Assembly (NCBI GenBank): GCA_027021185.1
Contig: JALUUU010000102.1
Coordinates: 1 to 11,451, forward strand
Source of the DNA: an archaeon
GTDB lineage: Archaea; Hydrothermarchaeota; Hydrothermarchaeia; Hydrothermarchaeales; JALUUU01
DNA: 11,451 nucleotides
Direction: 5' to 3'
Shown: in pieces, positions 1 through 6,010 of the stretch
Position numbering within the stretch: position 1 is the stretch's first letter
Layout: every line of letters starts with the position of its first letter
Notes under the pieces: model-generated
The model's input: only the letters and a program-made list of their open reading frames with translations
The model's database searches: none
What the model was told of the DNA's origin: nothing
Made by a program: the position numbers and the translations under genes

Positions 1-333
1 CTGCTGGTCGCCCACGATGTAGCTCGGAGGAGAGGTGAATATTATCTTTCCCTTTGCCTGGCCGTTCACGACCTTTATTTCCTCTGGCTGAACCTTTACG
101 CCTATTTCCCCGGCCGTGGCCTGGACTTTAATGCTCGAGGGGGCTGGGCCCTCAAATTTCAGCACAAACTCATGGGTCACGTCTGAGCCCTGCATTAGAA
201 CAACGTCCTCAGGGGAGAGGGTTAGGGATACTTTGCCGGCCGCAACAGCCGGAGGCTTAGATTCTCCCTTTTCGGCACCTCCTCCAAGGCATCCAGTGAC
301 CAGAAGCAGGAGAAGGAAGAAAAACTTATTCAT
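1..333 (-). CDS. Lipoprotein with an Ig-like beta-sandwich region, 3' end outside the window
   Basis: The open frame starts at the ATG at 333 and is still open at base 1, giving 111 residues. It opens with MNK, a hydrophobic run of three Phe and five Leu (residues 4-11), then a lipobox Val12-Thr13-Gly14-Cys15 followed by a Gly-rich linker. This is the pattern of an exported protein lipid-anchored on the outer face of the membrane. Residues from about 34 alternate hydrophobic and polar as in a beta-sandwich (KVSLTLSPEDVVLMQGSDV), resembling NEW3/CARDB-type Ig-like folds. That fold is an inference and no ligand can be named. It lies 33 bp downstream of the glycosyltransferase gene, on the same strand, behind its own TATA-like box about 20-27 nt before the ATG. 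It may therefore be transcribed separately, perhaps as a leaderless message. Confidence 0.72.
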   Translation of the reverse strand, partial: MNKFFFLLLLLVTGCLGGGAEKGESKPPAVAAGKVSLTLSPEDVVLMQGSDVTHEFVLKFEGPAPSSIKVQATAGEIGVKVQPEEIKVVNGQAKGKIIFTSPPSYIVGDQQ

Positions 334-366
334 TAATGTATGATAGTATATTAATATATAAAAAGA
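334..366 (-). promoter_or_regulatory. Putative archaeal promoter for the lipoprotein gene
   Basis: The 33-bp gap between the glycosyltransferase stop and the lipoprotein ATG is almost pure A+T. Read on the minus strand it has TATATATTAATATA about 20-30 nt before the ATG. That spacing fits a TATA box serving a leaderless or very short-leader transcript. No Shine-Dalgarno sequence is present before this ATG, which agrees with leaderless initiation. Confidence 0.45.
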
Positions 367-1038
367 TTACGTGGAGCGTACGGCGATGATTGTTTGGAAA
401 ATCTTGAGGGCAGCTTTTAGGCTTGCCCATGGAGAACCCGATACCTTAGACCGGCCTAATCTTTTCCTGTATCGTACGGGAACCTCCTTTACCCGGTAGC
501 CCTTCTTCACAGCCTTTAACTGCATCTCGGCCGTCCAGCCGTACCTCATCTCCCGCATGTTCAGGGCGAGGAGCTTATCGTATTTCACCGCCCTGAAAGG
601 ACCCAGATCAGTGAACCGGACGCCGTAGAGGAGCCTTATAAGGAGACTGAAGAAAAGATTGGCGGCCACGGCATGGGGAAGCATCGCCCCCTTCTCGCGG
701 TATTTCATTCTAGACCCTATCACAAGGTCGTAGCCGTCCTTGATAATAGGCTTCAGAAGGCTGTCCATGTCCTCCGGGTAGTCAGAGTAATCGCCATCTA
801 GGAAAACAACTATATCAGGCGCCTCCGCCGCTTTAATCCCTGCAAGACATGCGTAGCCGTATCCCTTTTTATCCTCTCTAATCACCCTGGCCCCTGCCTC
901 TCTGGCTTTTACAGCAGTTTCGTCCGTGGAGCCGTTGTCCACGACCAGTATCTCATCCACGTAATCCGGCACATCCTCAACGACCCGGGATATGGCCTCC
1001 TCCTCGTTGAGGGCCGGGATTATTACGGCTATCCTCAA
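367..1038 (-). CDS. Family 2 glycosyltransferase (GT-A fold), partner of the DUF2064 protein
   Basis: Predicted cytosolic GT2 glycosyltransferase of 223 residues that moves a sugar from a nucleotide donor to an acceptor, possibly a lipid or small molecule. Visible motifs are the N-terminal VIIPALNEEEA, DNGSTDE (34-40), the metal-binding DGDYSD (81-86), GSR (108-110), FTDLGPFRA (142-150), WTAEMQLKA (168-176) and a basic RKRLGRSKVSG (191-201). There is no long C-terminal membrane domain. From what I know of the family, this subgroup is commonly next to or fused with DUF2064 proteins, as it is here. The start is TTG at 1038, overlapping the upstream stop by 4 nt (TTGA) and preceded by GGAGGGTGAGG, so translation is probably coupled. 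No other in-frame start lies just upstream. In this operon it may glycosylate a product of the radical SAM/ArsM fusion; that is inference. Confidence 0.85.
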   Translation of the reverse strand: MRIAVIIPALNEEEAISRVVEDVPDYVDEILVVDNGSTDETAVKAREAGARVIREDKKGYGYACLAGIKAAEAPDIVVFLDGDYSDYPEDMDSLLKPIIKDGYDLVIGSRMKYREKGAMLPHAVAANLFFSLLIRLLYGVRFTDLGPFRAVKYDKLLALNMREMRYGWTAEMQLKAVKKGYRVKEVPVRYRKRLGRSKVSGSPWASLKAALKIFQTIIAVRST

Positions 1039-1709
1039 ATCCTCACCCTCCTGAGGAACTCATGGGTTTTTCTGGGCCACCATGTGCCCGCATCCCTCAG
1101 AGCCTCGATGTGCTCCCGCAGGAACAACAGGTCTTCTGGGGTGTCGACGTCATACCATGTCTCAAGACATGAGCAGCTCAACCCCTCTTTTTTTATCCTG
1201 GATAGGGTTTGAGACAGCACCTCGGATGTCCCCCATCTAATGCCTCTGAATATGCCGTGGTGGAGGCGGCGCATGCCTATGAGGTAGTATCCGCCGTCTA
1301 TGCTCGGCCCCAGCACCACATCTTTTTTCTCCAGAACCTTTAAGGCATCCTTCAGGATATACCGTGGCAGAGATGGTATGTCAGTCCCCATGAGCAAGGC
1401 CGGAGAATAACCCGCCGCGAAGACGTCTTCGAGGGCATTGGCCATCCTCTCCCCCAGGGAGCCTCCTCTCTGCTCTATCAGCAGCACCTGTTCCCCCATA
1501 TCCCTCAGAAAGCTCCTCCCTTTACCAGGGTCGTAGGCAATCACTATTGGGCACTTCTTTGTCCCTGCCAGGGCCAGGGCGTCCAGTATCATGTATCTCT
1601 GAAGTGCTGCCGCTTCTTCTGAAGTGAGGGGCGGTGTCAGCCTTGTCTTCACCTCTCCTTTCTCCGGGAGCCTGGTGAAGATCACGATGACCTGTCTCGG
1701 CTCTAACAT
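1035..1709 (-). CDS. DUF2064 (TIGR04282-type) nucleotidyl/glycosyltransferase-like protein, radical SAM-associated
   Basis: A 224-residue GT-A/CofC-like fold protein of the family named 'rSAM/selenodomain-associated transferase 1'. Its biochemical activity is not settled, but the fold is that of nucleotidyl- or glycosyltransferases. Motifs seen are FTRLPEKGEVKTRL (11-24), QRGGSLGERM (80-89), the DxD-like GTDIPSLP (108-115), GPSIDGGYYLIG (134-145), WGTSE (159-163) and DVDTPEDL (187-194). All are in the expected order and the length is usual for the family. The ATG at 1709 overlaps the last 7 nt of the radical SAM fusion gene (ATGTTAG), indicating translational coupling. With the GT2 downstream it makes a transferase pair often seen together. 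A job in sugar attachment or nucleotide-sugar supply for an organoarsenical is inferred from context only. Confidence 0.85.
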   Translation of the reverse strand: MLEPRQVIVIFTRLPEKGEVKTRLTPPLTSEEAAALQRYMILDALALAGTKKCPIVIAYDPGKGRSFLRDMGEQVLLIEQRGGSLGERMANALEDVFAAGYSPALLMGTDIPSLPRYILKDALKVLEKKDVVLGPSIDGGYYLIGMRRLHHGIFRGIRWGTSEVLSQTLSRIKKEGLSCSCLETWYDVDTPEDLLFLREHIEALRDAGTWWPRKTHEFLRRVRI

Positions 1710-4180
1710 GGCCCACCCTTTTTAGGGTCGCAGCATCGGTATTCTTTTTCCCCTTCCTCCGGATCGATGAGTCTGAACGCAGAAGCGTATGGCTGTTTCT
1801 TGAGCCTCGCTGCTGTGTCCGTGCATACCTCAACCGCCTTTCCCCGGGGAAATATGTGCCCCTCCTCATCTATAACAGCCTTGAAGGGCCCGGTATACAC
1901 GGCCTTCTGTCCGACGTATCTGCATTTCCTGCTTTTCCCCTGCTTAAAGCCCCTGATTACGGCTGAGTAGAATTTCCTGCCCTCCACTTCCCGCCAGAAC
2001 GTCTTTTTAAGCACTGAGACTCCGTAGAAACCCGCTCTTTCCAATCCTCCAAGAAACTCTTCCTCTGTAAGGGCTCCGGAGATGCACTCCCCCCACAGCC
2101 GGGGATTCATGCGCATGCTGAGGGGGACTTTCTCCACGGAGATGGTGTCCGAGATAACCGCTCTCCCCTGGTTTTTAAGGATCCTCCATATCTCTGAGAA
2201 GACTTTTTCTTTGTCAGGGGACAGGTTGATAACGCAGTTCGAGACCACTACGTCTGCGCAGGCGTCAGGCAGCGGTATCTCCTCCAGGTAGCCCTCCCTG
2301 AACTCCACCACGTCATAGCCCAGGTTTTCAGCCACCTTTTTCTTGTTCTCCACGGCAGCCTCAAGCATTTCCCTGGTCATGTCCACGCCTATTACCCTGC
2401 CCCTTGGTCCGACATACTTAGCAGCCACGAAACAGTCTATTCCCGCCCCTGATCCCAGGTCGACCACAACCTCTCCGGGCTTTATATCCGCCCACTCCAT
2501 AGGGCTACCGCAGCCATACGCCTTCACCAGGACCTCCTTGGGTATGTGGGACGTATCCATGCCCGAGTATCCGCTTGGACAGCAGAGCTCCTCCATGGGC
2601 TCTTTGGCCGCCTTTGCGTAGAAGGCCCTCACCATCTCCCTTGAGGCTGCGACATCAAGGAACAGGACGCAGTTGGATGGGTTTGTGGCAACAGAGACGC
2701 CGTTCCTGCTGTAAACTTTTCCGTGGGCTATTCCATCCCCCATAGAGAAGAAAACTTTCGGGGCGTCTGAGGGAATCTTAACTATGCCTCGCCTGTTCTC
2801 CGCGATGTCCTCCATGGTCCTCTTGAGAAGGGTTTTGTGGATGGCACAGAAGGGATCCGGAGCGAGGAAGCCGCCTCCGTATAGATAGGAGTACTCCACG
2901 TCTCCACCGCCGCATATGAACCTGATAGAGCACCGTGAGCATGATCTCTTGTCGACAACGCTCGCCTTTCGCAGCTCCACGCCAACCTTTGACCCATGCC
3001 ATATATCCCTTATAGAGCTGTCCAGGGCACTGCCCATATCCAGGGGCTCTATCCCTGCGAGGGAGGCCGAGGGATAAACATGGCCGTCCCAGTGAACGCA
3101 CAGAGAGCTCCATGCCGCGCTGGACAGGTCTCTTTTCACGCCTCTGCCCTCGGCAACCCTGTGCTTCGCTGTCTCGTAGTTGTCTATTCTTATCCCTGTC
3201 TCATCTGCGGCTTCCAGGGCCTCGTGGAGGGCGGCCGTGAGCTTTTCTGGGCGTGGATTTTTAACTGATATGGATCTGCCTCTCCTGTGCAAGAGGAAAA
3301 GATGATGATAGTCTGCCCCGAGTCCGGAGACCAGTCGGGTGGTCTCTGCTAGGTGGGGCGTGTTGTCTTCCATGAGGGTTGTGGCCACCACCGGGGAGAC
3401 CCCTATATCCACGGCGGCTTTTATTCCTGCCACCGCCCCTTCGAAGGAGCCGGGGCCACGGATTGGATCGTTTATCTTCGCGTTAGGACCTTCGAGGCTT
3501 ATCTGAAGCTCTACTTTGTCGGAGTATTTTGAGAGGGCGCTGATGTTCCCATCCCTCAGCAAGACGCCGTTGGTCAGGAAGACTATTTTCTCCGGATCTC
3601 CGTCGGCTAGGTGTTTAAGCAGCGTCTTCACGTCTTTCCTGACGAAGGGCTCACCCCCCGTTACGTAGAACCTTTTCACCCCTAATTCAAGGGCCTCGTC
3701 AATGATTTTCCCCCAGAAATCCCAGGGCAGTCCTCTGCTCTCCCTCGGAGAAGAGCTCACTAGGCAGTGGCGGCACTCCAGGTTGCAGGAATTCGTCACA
3801 TGGAGCCACAGCTCCTCCAAAGCCTGGAGCTCCAGGACGTCCCCCCGTCCTTTATAGGATTCCTCGCCCAGGGACAGAGGCTCTGAAGCGGCAAATCCCC
3901 TTCTGGCCGCCTCTTCCATGAAGGTGGTGCAGTGGACCCATGCCTTCTGGAGGCTCAGTCCATGTCTCCTGGCGTAAATCGTTATAATCTCCGCCAGGGT
4001 GCGCTCACCGTTTATCAGCCCAAGGATCTCGGCACCCCTTGAGTCCGTGGCCATCCAGTTAGGGCTCTCCGGGTCTATGAGTATGCATAAACCTCCTCGC
4101 TCTTCGAGGCGATATCTGGGAGCAAATAGCACTGATCCTTCGTCTATGCTGCCATTTTTTTTCGATCTATCCATACCCAT
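1703..4180 (-). CDS. Fusion protein: PqqD-like + radical SAM + SPASM + ArsM-like arsenite methyltransferase
   Basis: A cytosolic protein of 825 residues counted from the ATG at 4180. An in-frame GTG at 4210 would add 10 residues and is where the open frame can begin. I prefer the ATG because GAGAGGAG lies 8 nt before it, while nothing like a ribosome site precedes the GTG. Order of parts: PqqD-like domain (about 18-97); radical SAM core with CNLECRHC (Cys132, 136, 139 for the 4Fe-4S cluster) and TGGEP (174-178); SPASM region with Cys361, 414, 417, 423 and 445 for auxiliary clusters; class I methyltransferase with VVDLGSGAG (572-580). The methyltransferase carries ELCCPSGYSG (Cys533/534), YGCGSP (Cys557), VSNCVINL (Cys649) and GECISGAL (Cys699). 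These match the four conserved cysteines of ArsM enzymes, which bind As(III) and methylate it. A tail with Cys753, 786, 816, 817 and 825 follows. The ArsM half is well supported; the radical reaction and its substrate are unknown. Confidence 0.88.
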   Translation of the reverse strand: MGMDRSKKNGSIDEGSVLFAPRYRLEERGGLCILIDPESPNWMATDSRGAEILGLINGERTLAEIITIYARRHGLSLQKAWVHCTTFMEEAARRGFAASEPLSLGEESYKGRGDVLELQALEELWLHVTNSCNLECRHCLVSSSPRESRGLPWDFWGKIIDEALELGVKRFYVTGGEPFVRKDVKTLLKHLADGDPEKIVFLTNGVLLRDGNISALSKYSDKVELQISLEGPNAKINDPIRGPGSFEGAVAGIKAAVDIGVSPVVATTLMEDNTPHLAETTRLVSGLGADYHHLFLLHRRGRSISVKNPRPEKLTAALHEALEAADETGIRIDNYETAKHRVAEGRGVKRDLSSAAWSSLCVHWDGHVYPSASLAGIEPLDMGSALDSSIRDIWHGSKVGVELRKASVVDKRSCSRCSIRFICGGGDVEYSYLYGGGFLAPDPFCAIHKTLLKRTMEDIAENRRGIVKIPSDAPKVFFSMGDGIAHGKVYSRNGVSVATNPSNCVLFLDVAASREMVRAFYAKAAKEPMEELCCPSGYSGMDTSHIPKEVLVKAYGCGSPMEWADIKPGEVVVDLGSGAGIDCFVAAKYVGPRGRVIGVDMTREMLEAAVENKKKVAENLGYDVVEFREGYLEEIPLPDACADVVVSNCVINLSPDKEKVFSEIWRILKNQGRAVISDTISVEKVPLSMRMNPRLWGECISGALTEEEFLGGLERAGFYGVSVLKKTFWREVEGRKFYSAVIRGFKQGKSRKCRYVGQKAVYTGPFKAVIDEEGHIFPRGKAVEVCTDTAARLKKQPYASAFRLIDPEEGEKEYRCCDPKKGGPC

Positions 4181-4194
4181 AGAGGCCGCTCCTC

Positions 4195-4767
4195 TCACCT
4201 CAGAAGCCACATCATGCCGTAGTGGTACTTCCCCAGGAGGAGGGTTTTTTCAACCTTGAATCCAGCCCCTGCGGCTATTTTTTCCATCTCCTCTCTGGAT
4301 ATCCTGTCCTCTATCGGCGGTCCCATAGGGGATTCGATCTTCCTCCACTCGATAACTCCCGCAGTGCCAGGGTTTTTGAGGATTCTTTTGATCTCCTCCA
4401 GGAAGACGCCCGTGTCTTCAACTTCGTGGAGAAGGAACGTCATGAGGCAGTAGTCCACTGAGGCGTCGTCCAGGGGTATGCTGTTTTCCTCTGAGAGCAC
4501 TGTGGTTATGCTGTAGTTCTTACCCTCAGCTTTCTTCTCCACTTCATCCAGCATCTCTCTGGATATGTCCACCGCATAGACTCGGCCTTTCCTCCCCACT
4601 ATTCGCGCTGCGGGGAGGCTAAGATAACCCGTGCCGCATCCGATGTCAGCTACCGTCATCCCCTGCCGAATCCCCAACTCCATGAGGGTGTCGGCAGAGG
4701 GGAACCACTTCTCCCTCTCGGGGTTCTCTAGGATGTGCTTTCTTTTTACGTCGAACTTGTGAGGCAT
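4195..4767 (-). CDS. Class I SAM-dependent methyltransferase (UbiE/ArsM-neighbour type)
   Basis: A 190-residue Rossmann-fold methyltransferase, first gene of the leftward operon. It opens with MPHKFDVKRKHILENPEREK, an N-terminus typical of small archaeal and anaerobe methyltransferases. The SAM-binding motif I is VADIGCGTGYLS (39-50), followed by AVDIS (65-69) at the end of strand 2 and a motif III-like region near 101-112. It has none of the ArsM cysteine pattern, so it is not simply a second arsenite methyltransferase; its acceptor is unknown. Its stop at 4195 is 14 nt before the favoured start of the fusion gene, so the two are surely co-transcribed. The ATG at 4767 has no Shine-Dalgarno sequence but has a TTATTTAA box about 26 nt upstream, pointing to a leaderless message from the shared promoter with arsR. 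Confidence 0.85.
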   Translation of the reverse strand: MPHKFDVKRKHILENPEREKWFPSADTLMELGIRQGMTVADIGCGTGYLSLPAARIVGRKGRVYAVDISREMLDEVEKKAEGKNYSITTVLSEENSIPLDDASVDYCLMTFLLHEVEDTGVFLEEIKRILKNPGTAGVIEWRKIESPMGPPIEDRISREEMEKIAAGAGFKVEKTLLLGKYHYGMMWLLR

Positions 4768-4859
4768 AGTGCTAATATTGGGTTTTTGTTAAATAAACTA
4801 TAGATGGATAAGCTTTTATATATTATGATATTATAATAAAATAAGACCGGGGTGAGGTC
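4768..4859. promoter_or_regulatory. Divergent promoter/operator region between the methyltransferase operon and arsR
   Basis: This 92-bp A+T-rich gap drives genes in both directions. For the minus strand, TTTATTTAA at about 4789-4797 (complement) is centred about 26 nt from the ATG at 4767. For the plus strand, TTTTATATATTA at about 4814-4825 is followed by a leader containing GGGGTGAGGTC directly before the arsR ATG. Between them lies ATATTAT-G-ATATTAT, a short direct repeat that overlaps the TATA box, and ATTATAAT, an 8-bp palindrome at 4830-4837. An ArsR-family dimer bound here could block both promoters. The operator itself is a guess because such words are common in A+T-rich DNA. Confidence 0.55.
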
Positions 4860-5195
4860 ATGAAGGCGGTAGCCAAACAGGAACCAGAGAGGAAATACGA
4901 GTTTAAGGCCAAGCTCTTCAAGGTTTTCAGCGACCCCACTAGGCTGAGAATCCTAGAATACCTTAAAGACGGGGAAACAAACGTCTCCAGACTCTGTGAG
5001 GCCCTTAATCTCAAACAGTCAACGGTCTCCCAGCACCTCCGAATGCTGAAAGAGTGCGGCGCCGTGGTCGCCAGAAAAGAGGGCAGGGAGATATTCTACA
5101 CCATCCGAGATCCCAAAGTCATTGAGATGCTAGATCTCGGGGAGGACCTCCTGGTCCTGACTATAGAAGACATGATGAGCTGCGTCTGCGAGTAG
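4860..5195 (+). CDS. arsR: ArsR-family metal(loid)-responsive winged-helix repressor
   Basis: A 111-residue DNA-binding repressor. Features are KVFSDPTRLRILEYL (21-35), the recognition-helix region LKQSTVSQHLRMLKECG (51-67) and a wing with RKEGREIFYTI (72-82), all normal for ArsR/SmtB proteins. The usual CVC metal site of enteric ArsR (in ELCVCDL) is not present. Instead there is a single Cys46 near that position, Cys66, and a C-terminal CVC pair (Cys108, Cys110). These could form a three-thiol As(III) site in a different place, as known for other ArsR subclasses; this is inference. It is divergent from the methyltransferase/ArsM operon and probably represses that operon and itself until As(III) or another thiophilic ion binds. 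The start is supported by GGGGTGAGGTC immediately before the ATG. Confidence 0.86.
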   Translation: MKAVAKQEPERKYEFKAKLFKVFSDPTRLRILEYLKDGETNVSRLCEALNLKQSTVSQHLRMLKECGAVVARKEGREIFYTIRDPKVIEMLDLGEDLLVLTIEDMMSCVCE

Positions 5196-5197
5196 TG

Positions 5198-5235
5198 CCA
5201 GAGAGTTTTTCGTCTCTTGGCGGCTTGTTTTTAGT
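5198..5235 (+). terminator. Possible terminator after arsR
   Basis: Just after the arsR stop, CCAGAGA at 5198-5204 can pair with TCTCTTGG at 5213-5220. This makes a seven-pair stem with one bulged T, and the bases after it include GTTTTT. Archaeal terminators are mostly T-tracts, and several T-rich runs follow up to 5280. The stem is weak, so this is tentative. Confidence 0.3.
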
Positions 5236-5264
5236 CATGATTTTCCTCTTTTAATCCATTTAAA

Positions 5265-5313
5265 ACCCCTATATTTTTATGGATATAAGAAAGAAGTTCA
5301 TTAAGGTGGTTTT
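5265..5313 (+). promoter_or_regulatory. Putative promoter and ribosome site for the CcmAB-like operon
   Basis: CTATATTTTTAT at about 5269-5280 resembles an archaeal TATA box roughly 40 nt before the start of the ATPase gene. AAGGTGG at about 5303-5309 is a good Shine-Dalgarno sequence just before the TTG at 5314. An in-frame TAA at 5302-5304 excludes any earlier start, so this ribosome site decides the unusual TTG start. Confidence 0.45.
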
Positions 5314-6000
5314 TTGCAGGTAATCGAGACCGAGGCCCTGACCAAGAGGTTCGGAGGAAACATAGCCGTAAACGAGGTCAGCCTCTCTGTCGAGGAAGGG
5401 GAGGCCTTCGCCCTCCTGGGCCCTAACGGCGCTGGAAAAACCACCCTGATCCGCATCCTGAGCACCCTGCTGAGGCCGAGCTCCGGAAAAGCCAGAATCA
5501 TGGGATACGACGTTTCCTCGGATCCGGAGGAAGTGAAGAAACGCATAGGCGTGGTGTCCCACAACCCCTGCCTATACGGCAAACTAACCTCCCGGGAGAA
5601 CCTCTCCTTCTATGCCGGCCTCTACGACGCCTCCCATGAGGTCGACGCTCTTCTCAATAGAATGGGCCTCCTTCAGGTGGCGGATGAATACGTGGAGAAC
5701 CTGTCCAGAGGGATGAAGCAGAGGCTGGCCATCGCCAGGGCCATGATCCACGAGCCCCCGGTGCTTCTCTTGGACGAGCCCAGCGTCGGCCTGGACGTGG
5801 AGAGCCGCAAATCCTTTCACGAAATGATACAGGACCTTAACTCTCATGGGGTAACACTCTTGTTGACGACCCATTTCCTCGAAGAGGCCGCCGTGCTCTG
5901 CACCAGGGGAGTGATCATGAACAGGGGCAGAGTGGTGGCGGAGGTGGGCTTTGACGACGGAACCAGAGAAGCCGAGGAGGTATTCTCCAGGCTCGAGTGA
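5314..6000 (+). CDS. ccmA: ABC transporter ATPase, CcmA-like (haem exporter / cytochrome c maturation)
   Basis: A 228-residue cytosolic ATPase that would power the membrane subunit encoded next. It has Walker A GPNGAGKTT (36-44), signature LSRGMKQ (130-136), Walker B VLLLDEP (150-156) with the catalytic Glu155, and the switch His187 in TTH. The segment SHNPCLYGKLTSREN (82-96) lines up with the CcmA sequence around its Q-loop, but the usual Gln is Asn84 here, a small oddity. In cytochrome c maturation system I, CcmA works with CcmB, CcmC and CcmD to release haem-loaded CcmE. Assignment to CcmA rests largely on the next gene being CcmB-like; a general ABC-2 exporter ATPase is the alternative. 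The start is TTG, forced by an in-frame stop 12 nt upstream and supported by AAGGTGG. It ends 10 nt before the next gene. Confidence 0.8.
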   Translation: MQVIETEALTKRFGGNIAVNEVSLSVEEGEAFALLGPNGAGKTTLIRILSTLLRPSSGKARIMGYDVSSDPEEVKKRIGVVSHNPCLYGKLTSRENLSFYAGLYDASHEVDALLNRMGLLQVADEYVENLSRGMKQRLAIARAMIHEPPVLLLDEPSVGLDVESRKSFHEMIQDLNSHGVTLLLTTHFLEEAAVLCTRGVIMNRGRVVAEVGFDDGTREAEEVFSRLE

Positions 6001-6010
6001 GGCTTAGATC

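Noticed and set aside
1522..1869. A 115-codon minus-strand frame across the junction of the fusion and DUF2064 genes
   Set aside because: It is an alternate frame, Arg-rich and without motifs. Both real genes at this place are strongly supported.
1703..4180. Possible selenocysteine (in-frame TGA) because DUF2064 proteins are linked to selenodomain loci
   Set aside because: The frame runs without any internal TGA from start to its TAG stop, and all key positions are plain cysteines.
4768..4859. Possible RiPP precursor peptide gene beside the PqqD/radical SAM protein
   Set aside because: The gap is promoter-like and A+T-rich with no short frame that has both a ribosome site and a sensible peptide. 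The other gaps near the operon are also too short.
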